A stretch of DNA of 64,000 nt from Delphinus delphis (GCF_949987515.2 NC_082694.2:62308080-62372079), one strand, 5' to 3'. Shown: positions 48,985 through 60,240, counted from the first letter of the stretch. Translations and numbers: made by a program. Notes: generated from the sequence alone by a model not told the origin.

Positions 48985-51042
48985 TTAAGAAAAATGAAGA
49001 AAAAACACAAAAAGAGAACACACATAGAAGAAGGTGGTGGCTACTTTTTAGATATTGATACCAAGGGCCATGCTTTCCATAACCACCACCTTGTAGTTGC
49101 AGAAAACCCTAGATGTAATTATAGTGTAATCATTTTGAATTTTATGCATTATTATATCAATGAGTTAGATATCTTGCATGAATGCTGTCTTCTGTGTTTA
49201 GGTATCCTATGACACTCTTGCTGTGAAATTGAAGTGCATGTATAAAAAACCTTTTACTATATGAAACTTTATAACACTTGTGAAAACAGTTCAATTTGGT
49301 TTATGCACAGTGTAATATTTCTCCAGGTATCGTCCAAAATTCCCCACAGACAAGGCTTTCGTCCTCATTAGGTGTTGGCCTTAGCCTAACCATCTGGGAC
49401 TGTTATATTTAATTGCTACCAGGATTTTACATCCAGTTACCTCCACTTCCTAGAACATATTCTGTACTAATGTTATTGAAGCCAATTTCTACTTCATACA
49501 AATGTTTTTGCAGCACCAATCAAAGTTCTTCTTCCACGAGTTGAGTCCTCTAAGAAAATGACTGCAGTTATCCATTTTGTGTATTATTATCTCACTGCTT
49601 CCTATATTTGTATGACTTTAATTGATTCGTTCCTCACCATGGTGTCTCCCCTCCCAACCATACCCCTTCCTTAAAGCAATACACTCTTACACTGTGGGTT
49701 TATACTAATCTTATACCCCAGAGGGGGGATGGGGGGATGGACCCTGGGATTAATTTTCTTTTAAGGTCAAGGGAATTTGGTATTTTTCGTTACCATGATC
49801 TCTTTTGGAATAAGCTGGTGTTGATTAGCAAAGAAGGTGTAGGTTGATACTAGGGAATATTGGCAGAACTGTATGGAAACCGTATGCCATTCTGTGCCCC
49901 CCATTAAATGAGATTAGCTTCTCATGAGTACCATGCCTTTATTAACTTGCTAAGTAGTAGTATAAAAGAATTATCACTAAATTTGTTAGCAAGGAGATTT
50001 AAGATGAAGGTTATATTGGATTCAACAAGTCAAGTCACCTCAGATGATTCACCTTAACTTTTACTTTCGTAGCCATTTCCACTAATTTCTATTAATGATA
50101 TAAATTTTGGTTCAAAGCAGAATTGGAGTCTTGGCCATCTTGTGACTTAAAAATTTCTGTGACTTTGTGATACATGTGATAGTGTTCTGACGGTTCCTCT
50201 TACTGGTATTTCTTTCACCATGGAGTAACATCAAGTGATGAATGAGAACTGTTCAGGTTATTCAGACATACACAGTGAAGCAGAATGCTATTCGTAAAAC
50301 ATAACATAAAAAATTCCAAAATGGTCAATGGGAAATGACTAGAAATACAGGCTTAGAAGTGTTGGCATCTTTTAGCTGTATTTGCTAACATGGATATTTA
50401 AGCAGCTGAGAAAAGAGCAAAGTTGACTCAATTTTGTATTTCTTCTTGTCCTCAAACAATTTTTGATTCTTTCTGGATTGATGCAGTGATGTTTTTGTTC
50501 CTTCTGTATTTATAAATGAAACTTTTGTTTTTAGTGTTTCTAAACACAAAATATACTTGGTTTGAAATCAAGTGGTTGAAACACTTCTAACTTTTATTTT
50601 AAACACGTTGTTGATTCAGAGCTTTATTGAAGAAGCTTTCAATCAGTGGATGGGTCTGATTCTGTAATTAGCACACAGTTTTATTGCTAATGTTTTGATG
50701 CTACTATGAAGACCAGTGCTCAAAGTGGATTTTGTTCTTGAACAGTGTCCCAGTAGATTTGATGAAAATTTATTGTCTTGAGGTCTGATTTTTTTTCACC
50801 CCTAACAGATTTAAGATTTCTATTTAATGTTGAAAAACTGTGCAAATTTGTATGGAACAAAGCCTAGAAAAATTAAAACTATAGATTGAATAGTAATATA
50901 AATTAATCCTAGTGTGTATGATAGAGGAGGGAAAATTTTGGTGCCATAATTTCTCTCTTCATGGTGTTGGACTTAAATCAGTTGAAATGTATTTCTGTAC
51001 CACAATTTAAGCTTCAGTAAGGGTTTGCTTAATTCAAAAAAA
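48985..51042 (+). pseudogene. AMD1: AMD1 retrocopy 3' UTR
   Basis: About 2 kb of non-coding sequence follows the pseudogene stop without visible interruption. It ends gcttcagtaagggtttgctt plus aattc and seven A. The sequence cagtaa looks like a decayed AATAAA, since the inverted second copy at 53941 reads caataa at the same place. Total retrocopy length, about 3.05 kb, fits a long AMD1 mRNA. The exact start of the poly(A) tail is judged from the short A run. Confidence 0.75.
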
Positions 51043-51379
51043 TGAAAATCATACAAGAAAACTAAGGTATGTATAATTTTAGAGAGTTGTTTAGATATAA
51101 GAGCATCTATTTGATATGACATTAGAACCATTCTCTTCTGATTGGACTAGGAGTCATGACACTGAACTCAGAAAGAAGAAAATATACTGTTAGAAAACTA
51201 TCTAACCTGGCACTGGACAATGTTACTCCAAGTTAAGAATGAAAATGTTATTAGTGATTCCCAATTTTAAAACTTAACCAGTGAACCAAGTACTAATGAT
51301 GATTGTTGGATCAAGGAATGTTATTTGCCTCCCAACTTTATTCTTTTCTATTACTAATTACTTACATATGAAATAGATG
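51043..51379. other. Intergenic DNA between AMD1 retrocopy and old L1
   Basis: No gene. The 20-mer at 51221-51240 (tgttactccaagttaagaat) reappears as an exact inverted copy at 54021-54040. Confidence 0.6.
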
Positions 51380-51600
51380 AAGGAGATTAAGAGGCACAAA
51401 CCACCAGTTATAAAAGAAATAAGTCACAGGGATGTAATGTACAGCATAGGAAATATAGTCAATATTTTATAATAACTTTGTATGATGTGTAATCTATAGA
51501 AATAGTGAATCACTATGTTGTACACCTGAAATGAATACCTGAAATGAATACAATATTGTAAGTCAACTATACTTAATAAATAGAAAAATTAAATTAAATA
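51380..51600 (+). mobile_element. Old L1 3' end (L1M-type)
   Basis: Motifs ccaccagttataaaagaaat, gtcacagggatgtaatgtac, then atcactatgttgtacacctg and tattgtaagtcaactatact are the well-known 3' UTR of older mammalian L1 (L1MA/L1MB type). It ends in an A-rich tail. A 13-bp tandem duplication (cctgaaatgaata) lies near 51527-51552. Confidence 0.75.
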
Positions 51601-51952
51601 AATAATTACTTACTAATAGAACCTGACTTGCTAGATAAATCAGGCTGGCTGCCCATCACAGAATACAATTATTTGAGTGTGGCCATGTGACCAAGTAGTA
51701 AGATGAAAGCAGGGATGATGTGATGAAACTTCAGGAAGTCTCCTTTAAAAAAAAGAAGGCCCACTCCTTTTTCTCCTTTTGGCTTTTTTTTTTTTTTTTG
51801 AAGTTCTTGCTTGCAATTCTTCTCTGACAGTTAGAGCTACATTACTTGCTTTAGGCCATGGTTGATTTTCAAGATAGCATCTGTGCACCAGAATGGTAGA
51901 GCAGAATAGAAGAGCCTGGGACCCTGGTGAGAGGATATCTGGCATTGAACAT
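51601..51952. other. Intergenic DNA
   Basis: No gene. It includes a T run near 51787-51800. Confidence 0.5.
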
Positions 51953-52572
51953 AGTAGTTGACCCTCCTTATCTTCAGGTTTCGCATGCACTGATTCAACC
52001 AACTGTGGATTGACAGTGTTCAAAAAAAAGTTCTAGAAATTTCCAAAAAGCAAAATTTTAATTTGAAGCATGCTGGCAATTATTTACACAGCATTTACAT
52101 TCTATTTGGTATTATAAGTAATCTAGAGATGATTTAAAGTACAGTCATCCCTCTGTCTACAGGGAATTGGTTCCAGGACCTATCCTCAGATACTACAGTT
52201 CTTGCATGTTCAAGTCCCTTATATAACTTTTGGACATTCCCATGTAATCTTTAAATCACCTCTAGAGTAATTGTAATATATAATACAAAGTAAATGCTAT
52301 GTAAATAGTTGCTGGGGCACAGCAAATTATAGTTTTGCTTTTGGAAATTTCTGGAATTTTTTTTTCAAATATTTTTCATCTGCAGTTGGTTGATTCTGCA
52401 GATGTGGAACCCATGGATCAGGAGGGCCAACTGTATACAGGAGAATGTGTGTGGGTTATATGCAATTTACTACATAATTTTTATAAGGGACTTGAGCATC
52501 TGCAGATTTTGGTACCCATGGAGGTCCTAAAACCAATCCCCTGTGGATACCGAGGGATAACCAACTATACTG
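51953..52572 (-). mobile_element. Tigger-like nonautonomous DNA transposon (outer), split
   Basis: This is a TcMar-Tigger-type MITE of the MER2 kind. The left end reads ttgaccctccttatcttcag and the right end, reversed, reads ttggttatccctcggtatcc. Internal aagtaatctagagatgattt is the family's agattacttataatacc region in reverse. It is interrupted at 52142-52433 by a second member. Removing that insertion restores a continuous element of about 325 bp. Exact outer ends are uncertain by a few bases. Confidence 0.75.
52142..52433 (+). mobile_element. Tigger-like nonautonomous DNA transposon (inner)
   Basis: This is a 292-bp element that starts cagtcatccctctgtctaca and ends ggagggccaactg. It is flanked by TA at 52140-52141 and 52434-52435, the target duplication of Tc1/mariner elements. 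It shares the internal block gtaaatgctatgtaaatagt with the outer element, so both belong to one family. Confidence 0.82.
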
Positions 52573-53940
52573 TCTACCTCCAGAGTTTTTTATAAAGAAA
52601 ACCAAATCCACTTCTGTTTTCTTTAATCCAATATAGTGGGGTTCCCCCCCTAAAATATGTGGCTGAAACCAATCTGTTAGATTTGTACTTAGATGACAAG
52701 AATATTTATTAATAATGATGACAATGTTGGTGATAGTAAGATGGGAGGATTAGAAAATGAAAGGATTTAGAAATTAGAGTAGGAGCCACTCTCTTAGGCT
52801 TATCTTATAGACTGGAGAGTAAAGATTAGAAAAATAATAAACTAAGAAATAAAGATTTAGCAATATTATTTAAAGTTACAAATGTTGGAGAGCATATGAA
52901 GAAATATGATTATTTAACTATAATACATTGAAATACATGAATGGGGAGAAATATACTATCAATAAGCTGACTTTTTTTGACTTTTATTGTAGGGAGCAAG
53001 TGATATATGAAAAGATGTATAATTGAGATTTTTTTGCTTTTTTCTATCTGAAGGAAAAGCAAACCTCCAAGCATAAATAACTAGAATATTGAAATATATA
53101 TTGACTAAACAATTAATAAATGCATTAATAACTGAAATAAGGGAAGATAGAACTATTTATTTCTAAGTAAGGCCAAAAATAATAACCCTGAAAATATTTC
53201 TCTAGTCCTCAGGTTTCATCCTCATCAAATGTTAAACATACGTTTCTTTAAAATTTTGTATGTTGGCTGTTCACTATTATATGAACAATATCAGAATATT
53301 TCTGAAAAATGTTTAAGCTTCATCAGGCATAGTCAATCATTATAGTTTCCATGATAGCACTATTTGATGACATACAAATGGTTTGCTCATTCACCTACTT
53401 ACATGAACAGTTTTTTGGTCCAAATTTTTTTTGTGTACATGCAAATACAATAAGGACATATTTTGAAGAATTCAGTAAAACTCCCATTGAACTAGAAACA
53501 CTGTCTTCTCTGTGTACTTGTGTTGAAATCTCATTCCAGGTTCTATTTCACAGAAATCTTTCAATTTGACTGTAGTCTTTAAATATTCATTATTTAATAT
53601 AAATATTTAAGCATTTAATATAGGTAGCTGACCTCTGACTTACTGCTGATGCTGAAACAATCACTGGGCATTTTTCTTTGTCTTTTTTCCTTTGTAGTTT
53701 GCTGAAAGCTTTTCAATTTATAAACTATTTTTATGGCAAAATTCTTATGCAGTGCATGAGAGGCATGTAAAAATATATCAAATGTGAGCCTAACAGATGG
53801 GTAGAATACTGGACTTGTAAAGATGTAATGAATTGATGTTTACACTTTTCCAATATTAAATAAAATCCGTTGAGTGAGTAACAGTGTTTGCTCTTCTATT
53901 AGACTATAAAGACTCCCTGAGTTGCTTGTCGTTATTTTCG
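52573..53940. other. AT-rich intergenic DNA
   Basis: No gene. The 72-codon frame at 53351-53569 has no recognisable domain. Confidence 0.5.
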
Positions 53941-54040
53941 TTTTTTTGAATTAAGCAAACCCTTATTGAAGCTTAAATTGTGGTACAGAAATACATTTCA
54001 ACTGATTTAAGTCCAACACCATTCTTAACTTGGAGTAACA
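53941..54040 (-). repeat. Inverted, rearranged copy of the AMD1 retrocopy end
   Basis: 53941-54022 is the reverse complement of 50961-51042 (the last 82 bp of the AMD1 3' UTR with its A run), with one substitution that I count. 54021-54040 is the exact reverse complement of 51221-51240, a sequence 180 bp beyond the retrocopy end. In this copy the two pieces are adjacent, in swapped order. Confidence 0.9.
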
Positions 54041-54107
54041 CTTGATCCTTGTATAAGGTCTGAAAACACTCATTATCCTGTGTGTAGTAAATACTTAATG
54101 AGTGAGT
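54041..54107. other. Short unique spacer
   Basis: No feature is recognised between the inverted AMD1 tail and the L1-E 5' end. Confidence 0.5.
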
Positions 54108-56609
54108 ACCTTCAAGATGGCGGAGGAGTAAGATGTGAAGATCACCTTCCTCCCCACAAATACATCAAAAATACATCTACATGTGTAACAACTCCTACAG
54201 AACACCTACTGAACGCTGGCAGAAGACCTCAGACTTCCCAAAAGGCAAGAAACTCCCCGACGTACCTGGGTAGGGCAAAAGAAAAAAGAAAAAACAGAGA
54301 CAAAAGAATAGGGACGGGACCTGTACCTCTGGGAGGGAGCTGTGAAGGAGGAAATGTGTCCACACACTAGGAAACCCCTTCACTGGCGGAGACGGAGGGT
54401 GTGTGGGGGGGGAAAGCTTTGGAGCCACGGAGGAGAGCGTAGCAACAGGGGTGCGGAGGGCAAAGTGGAGAGATTCCCGCACAGAGGATCGGTGCCGACC
54501 AGCACTCACCAGCCCGAGAGGCTTGTCTACTTACCTGCAGAGGGGTGGGGGGGTGGGGGCAGGGAGCTGAGGCTCCAGCTTCGGAGGTCGGATCCCAGGG
54601 AGAGGACAGAGATTGGCTGCGTGATCACAGCCTGAAGGGGGCTAGTGTGCCACAGCTAACTGGGAGGGAGTCCCAGAAAAAGTCTGGAACTGCCTAAGAG
54701 TCAAGAGACCATTGTTTCAGAGTGCGCCAGGAGAGGAGATTCAGAACACCACCTAAATGAGCTTCAGAGACAGGTGCGAGTCATGGCTATCAGCATGGAC
54801 ACCAGAGATGGGCATGAAACACTAAGGCTGCTGCTGCAGCCACCAAGAATCCTGTGTGCCAGCACAGGTCACTATCCACACCTCCCCTCCTGGGAGCCTG
54901 TGCAGCCTGCCACTGCCAGGGTCCCATGATCCAGGGACAACTTCACTGGGAGAACACACGGCGCATCTCAGGCTGTTGGAAAGTCATGCTGGCCTCTGCC
55001 ACTGCAGCCTTGCCCCGCATTTCATACCCCTCCCTCCCCGCGGCCTGAGTGAGCCAGGGCCCCCTAATCAGCCGCTCCTTTAACCCCCTCCTATGTGGGC
55101 AAAGAACAGACGCCCTCAGGTGACCTACATGCAGAGGCAGGGACAAATCCAAAGCTGAACCACAGGAAGTGTGCAAACAAAGAGAAAGGGAACTTTCTCC
55201 CAGCAGCCTCAGGAGCAGCAGATTAAATCTCCACAATCAACTTGATGTACCCTGCATCTGTGGAATACCTGAGTAGACAATGAATCATCCCAAAACTGAA
55301 GCAGTGGATTTTGGGAACATCTCTAGACTTGGGGTTTGCTGTATGCAACAGACGTTACTGATTTTTATGTTTATCTTAGTATGGTTTTTAGCACTTGTTA
55401 TAATTGGTGGATTTGTTTATTGGTTTGATTGCTCTCTTCTTTTTTATTACTTTTTATATTTCTTTCTTTTAATAATTTTTTTATTCTTTATTTTAATAAC
55501 TTTATTTTATTTATTTTATTTTTTTATTTCTTTTTTCTTCTCCCTTCTCTTCTAAGACGTGTGGCTGACAGGATCTTCGTGCTCTGGCCGGATGTAAGGC
55601 CTGAGCTTCTGAGGTGGGGGAGCCAAGTTCAGGACATTGGACCACCAGAGACCTCCCATCCCCATGTAATGTCAGTCAGCAAGAGCTCTCCCAGAGATCT
55701 CTGTCTCAATGCTAAGACCAAACTCCAGTGAACGACTAGCAAGCTTCAGTGCTGTTCAGCCCATGACAAACAACTAGCAAGACAGGAACACAACCCCACC
55801 CACCCATTAGCAGAGAGGCTGCCTAAAATCATAACAAGTTCACAGACACCCCAAAACACACCACCAGACACAGTTCTGCCCACCAGAAAGACAAGATCCA
55901 GCCTCATCCACCAGAGTACAGGCACCAGTCCCCTCCACCAGGAAGCCTACACAACCCACTGAACCAACCTTAGCCACTGGGGGCACACACCAAAAACAAT
56001 GGGAGCTACGAACCTGTAGCCTGTGAAAAAGAGACCCCAAACACAGTAAGTTAAGCAAAATGAGAAAACAGAGAAACACACAGCAGTTGAAGGAGCAAGG
56101 TAAAAACCCACCAGACCAAACAAATGAAGAGGAAATAAGCAGTCTACCTGAAAAAGAATTCAGAGTAATGATGGTAAAGATATCCAGAATCTTGGAAACA
56201 GAATGGAGAAAATACAAGAAACATTTAACAAGGACATAGAAGAACTAAAGAAAAAAAATGATGAAAAACACAATAAAGGAAATAAAAAATTCTCTAGAAA
56301 GAATAGGAGAATAACTGAGGCAGAAGAACGGATAAGTGACCTGGAAGATAAAATAGTGGAAATAACTACCAAAGAGCAGAATAAAGAAAAAAGCATGAAA
56401 AGAACTGAGGACAGTCTCAGAGACCTCTGGGACAATGTTAAACACACCAACATTCAAATTATAGGGGTCCCAGAAGAAAAAGAAAGGGAATGAGAAAATA
56501 TTTGATGACATTATAGTTGAAAACTTCCCTAATATGGGAAGGGAAATAGTCAAACAGTTCCAGGAAGCACAGAGTCCCATACAGGATTAGTTGAAAACAA
56601 CACGACAAG
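54108..56609 (+). mobile_element. L1 5' portion (L1-E), plus strand
   Basis: This begins with an authentic L1 5' end (accttcaagatggcggagg, YY1-type site at 54114-54120). It continues through a GC-rich 5' UTR, a T-rich segment (about 55330-55560) in place of the purine tract, and ORF1 up to the RRM. It breaks at 56606-56609 at an agac shared with antisense ORF2. ORF2 and the 3' end are absent. No TSD is visible. Confidence 0.93.
56060..56609 (+). pseudogene. L1-E ORF1, 3'-truncated and frameshifted
   Basis: The start ATG at 56060 is intact (MRKQRNTQQLKEQGKNPPDQ). A 1-bp deletion near 56195 moves the frame, after which the coiled-coil (EKIQETFNKDIEELKKK, ITEAEERISDLEDKIVEITT) and the RRM start (IQIIGVPEEKER) appear. 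The RRM is cut off by the junction with L1-F. Confidence 0.9.
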
Positions 56610-58316
56610 ACTCTAGGTCTATCCACCTCATTACAAATAGCTCAATTTCGTTTCTTTTTATGGCTGAGTAATATTCATTGTATATATGTGCCACATCTTC
56701 TTTATCCATTCATCCGATGATGGACACTTAGGTTGTTTCCATCTCCGGGCTATTGTAAATAGAGCTGCAATGAACATTTTGGTACATGACTCTTTTTGAA
56801 TTATGGCTTTCTCAGGGTATATGCCCAGTAGTGGTATTGCTGGGTCATATGGTAGTTCTATTTGTAGTTTCTTAAGGAACCTCCATACTGTTCTCCACAG
56901 TGGCTGTATCAATTTACATTCCCACCAGCAGTGCAAGAGGGTTCCCTTTTCTCCACACCCTCTCCAGCATTTATTGTTTCTATATTTTTTAATGATGGCC
57001 ATTCTGACTGGTGTGAGATGATATCTCATTGTAGTTTTGATTTGCATTTTCTAATGATTAATGATATTGAGCATTCTTTCATGTGTTTGTTGGCAGTCTG
57101 TATATCTTCTTTGGAGAAATGTCTATTTAGGTCTTCTGCCCATTTTTGGATTGGGTTGTTTGTTTTTTTGTTATTGAGCTGCATGAGCTGCTTATAAATT
57201 TTGGAGATTAATCCTTTGTCAGTTGCTTCATTTGCAAATATTTTCTCCCATTCTGAGGGTTGTCTTTTGGTCTTGTTTATGGTTTCCTTTGCAGTGCAAA
57301 GGCTTTTAAGTTTCATTAGGTCCCATTTGTTTATTTTTGTTTTTATTTCCATTACTCTAGGAGGTGGGTCAAAAAGGATCTTGCTGTGATTTATGTCATA
57401 GAGTGTCCTGCCTATGTTTTCCTCTAAGAGTTTGATAGTTTCTGGCCTTACATTTAGGTCTTTAATCCATTTTGAGCTTATTTTTGTGTATGGTGTTAGG
57501 GAGGGATCTAATCTCATACTTTTACATGTACCTGTCCAGTTTTCCCAGCACCATTTATTGAAGAGGCTGTCCTTTCTCCATTTCTCCTCTCCAGGAGGTA
57601 CATTCCTGCCTCCTTTATCAAAGATAAGGTGACCATATGTGCGTGGGTTTATCTCTGGGCTTTCTATCCTGTTCTATTGATCTATCTTTCTGTTTTTGTG
57701 CCGGTACCATACTGTCTTGATTACTGTAGCTTTGTAGTATAGTCTGAAGTTAGGGAGCCTGATTCCTCCAGCTCCGTTTTTCGTTCTCAAGATTGCTTTG
57801 GCTATTTGGGGTCTTTTTTGTTTCCATACAACTTGTGAAATTTTTTGTTCTAGTTCTGTGAAAAATGCCAGTGGTAGTTTGATAGGGATTGCATTGAATC
57901 TGTAGATCGCTTTGGGTAGTAGAGTCATTTTCACAATGTTGATTCTTCCAATCCAAGAACATGGTATATCTCTCCATCTATTTGTATCATCTTTAATTTC
58001 TTTCATCAGTGTCTTATAATTTTCTGCATACAGGTCTTTTGTCTCCTTAGGTAGGTTTATTCCTAGTAGCATCTTTAGGTAGTATTCTGGTAGAATCTTT
58101 AGGATTCTCTATGTAGAGTATCATGTCATCTGCAAACAGTGACAGCTTTACTTCTTCTTTTCCAATTTGGATTCCTTTTATTTCCTTTTCTTCTCTGTTT
58201 GCTGTGGCTAAAACTTCCAAAACTATGTTGAATAAAAGTGGTGAGAGTGGGCAACCTTGTCTTGTTCCTGATCTTAGTGGAAATGCTTTCAGTTTTTCAC
58301 CACTGAAGACGATGTA
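56607..58316 (-). pseudogene. L1-F ORF2 fragment (late RT and C-terminus)
   Basis: The fragment begins just before the reverse transcriptase FADD block, covers [13 protein letters not shown] and [20 protein letters not shown] regions, and retains a perfect C-x3-C-x7-H-x4-C motif ([18 protein letters not shown]). Lesions include a TGG to TAG change after RKIDQ near 57674, a 190-bp class deletion near 58065 with a repeated tagcatctttagg, and frameshifts. It stops before the ORF2 end. Confidence 0.9.
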
Positions 58317-60240
58317 TATGGAGCTTGGAGGTCTCTTGTGGACCAGTGTTCTGAAGTTGGCTCTCCCACCTCAGAGGCACAGCACTGACTCCTGGCTGCA
58401 GCACCAAGAGCCTTTCGTCCACATGGCTCAGAATAATAGGGAGAAATAGTAGAAAGAAAGAATTAGTAGAAGTAGAAGTAGAAAGAAAGAAAGAAAGAAA
58501 GAAAGGAGGGAGGGACGGAGAGAGGGAGGAAGGAAGGAAGGAAGGAGGAAAGGAAGTAAAAAAAGAAAGAAGATAAAGTAAAATAAAGTAAGATCAAATA
58601 TAATAAAGTTATTAAAAATAATTATATAGAGAAAAAAATTTAAAAAAAGATGGATCGAACCCTAGGACAAATGGTGGAAGCAAAGCTATACAGACAAAAT
58701 CTCACACAGAAACATACACACTCACAAAAAGAGGAAAAGGGGGAAAAAATCATAAATCTTGCTCTCAAAGTCCACCTCCTCAATTTGGGATGATTCGTTG
58801 TCTAAAGGAGGGAAGGAAGGAAAGAAAGAAAGAAGATAAAGTAAAATAAAATAATTAAAATAAAAATAATTATTAAGAAAAAATATTAAAACAAAAACAA
58901 AAAAACGGACGGATAGAACCCTAGGACAAATGGTGGAAGCAAAGCTATACAGACAAAATCTCACAGAGAAGCATACACATACACACTCACAAAAAGAGGA
59001 AAAAGGGAAAAAATCATAAACCTTGCTCTCAAAGTCCACCTCCTTAATTTGGGATGATTCGTTGTCTATTCATGTATTCCACAGATGCAGGGTATATCAA
59101 GTTGATTGTGGAGCTTTAATCCGCTGCTTCTGAGGCTGCTGGGAGAGATTTCCCTTTCTCTTCTTTGTTCTCACAGCTCCCAGGGGCTCAGCTTTGGATT
59201 TGGCGCCGCCTCTGCGTGTAGGTAGCCGGAGGGCGTCTGTTCTTCGCTCAGACAGGAGGAGGTTAAAGGAGCCGCTGATTCGGCGGCTCTGGCTCACTCA
59301 GGCCGGGGGGGAGGGAGGGGCACTGCGTGCGGTGCGTGCCTGCTGCGTCAGAGGCCGGCGTGACGTTGCACGAGCCTGAGGCGTGCCGTGCGTTCTCCCG
59401 GGGAAGTTGTCCCTGGATCCCGGGACCCTGGCAGTGGCGGGCTGCACAGGCTCCGCGGAAGAGGGGTGTGGAGAGTGACCTGTGCTCGGACACAGGCTTC
59501 TTGGTGGCGGCAGCAGCAGCCTTAGCGTCTCCTGCCCGTCTCTGGGGTCCGCGCTTTTAGCCGCGGCTCGCGCCCGTCTCTGGAGCTCCTTTAAGCAGCG
59601 CTCTTAATGCCCTCCCCTCGAGCACCAGGAAACAAAGAGGGAAGAAAAAGTCTCTTGCCTCTTCGGTAGGCCCAGACTTTTCCCCGGACTCCCTCCCAGC
59701 TAGCCGTGGCGCACTAACCCCCTGCAGGCTGTGTTCACGCCGCCAACGCCAGTCCTCTCCCGGCGCTCCGACCGAAGCCCGAGCCTCAGCTCCCAGCCCC
59801 GCCCGCCCCGGCGGGTGAGCAGACAAGCCTCTGAGACTGGTGAGTGCCGGTTGCCCCTGATCCTCTGTGAGGGAATCTCTCCGCCTTGCTCTCCGCACCC
59901 CTGTTGCTGTGCTCTCCTCTGGGGCTGCGAAGCTTCCCCCTCCGGCACCCGCAGTCTCCGCCGGCGAAGGGGCTTCCTAGTGTGTGGAAAGCTTTCCTCC
60001 TTCACAGCTCCCTCCCACTCGTGCAGGTCCCATCCCTATCCTTTTGTCTCTGTTTTTTCTTTTTCCTTACCCAGGTACGTGGGGGGGGGGGGGGGAGGTT
60101 CTTGCCTTTTGGGAGGTCTGAGGTCTTCTGCCAGGGTTCAGTAGGTGTTCTGTAGGAGTTGTTACACGTGTAGATAATTTCTGGTTTATCTGTGGGGAGG
60201 AAGGTGATCGCGTCTTACTCTTCCGCCATCTTCTCGGAAG
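58317..60240 (-). promoter_or_regulatory. L1-F 5' UTR with duplicated block
   Basis: This has the same architecture as L1-A. The purine tract is at about 58470-58575, two copies of the 162-bp-type block are at about 58649-58804 and 58907-59069, and the GC-rich outer part lies at 59150-60100. A run of about 16 G lies near 60080-60096. The YY1-type site is at 60226-60232. Confidence 0.85.
59327..59560 (+). other. Antisense open frame in L1-F 5' UTR
   Basis: This 78-codon open stretch is antisense to L1-F and includes GVESDLCSDTGFLVAAAAAL and LWGPRF before the stop at 59560. It has no ATG in frame; the first codon of the stretch is GTG. It is colinear with the frames in L1-A and L1-C. Confidence 0.25.

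Larger units (their letters stand above)
56607..60240 (-). mobile_element. Internally deleted L1 (L1-F), minus strand
   Basis: In minus orientation this has a 5' end at about 60240 (gagaagatggcggaagagta), a 5' UTR down to about 58317, then a jump into ORF2 that continues to its C-terminal part at 56607. By comparison with L1-A about 3.2 kb is missing (ORF1 plus the endonuclease and first reverse transcriptase part). The last ORF2 codons, 3' UTR and A-tail are also missing. No TSD is seen. Confidence 0.92.

Noticed and set aside
53941..54022. Independent second, 5'-truncated AMD1 retrocopy
   Set aside because: It cannot account for the adjacent exact 20-mer from the flank of the first retrocopy. 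I kept it as the alternative to test.
54108..60240. Single L1 with 5' inversion by twin priming
   Set aside because: Twin priming leaves a 3' end with A-tail and one inverted 5' piece. Here both 3' ends are missing and two separate 5' UTRs are present.
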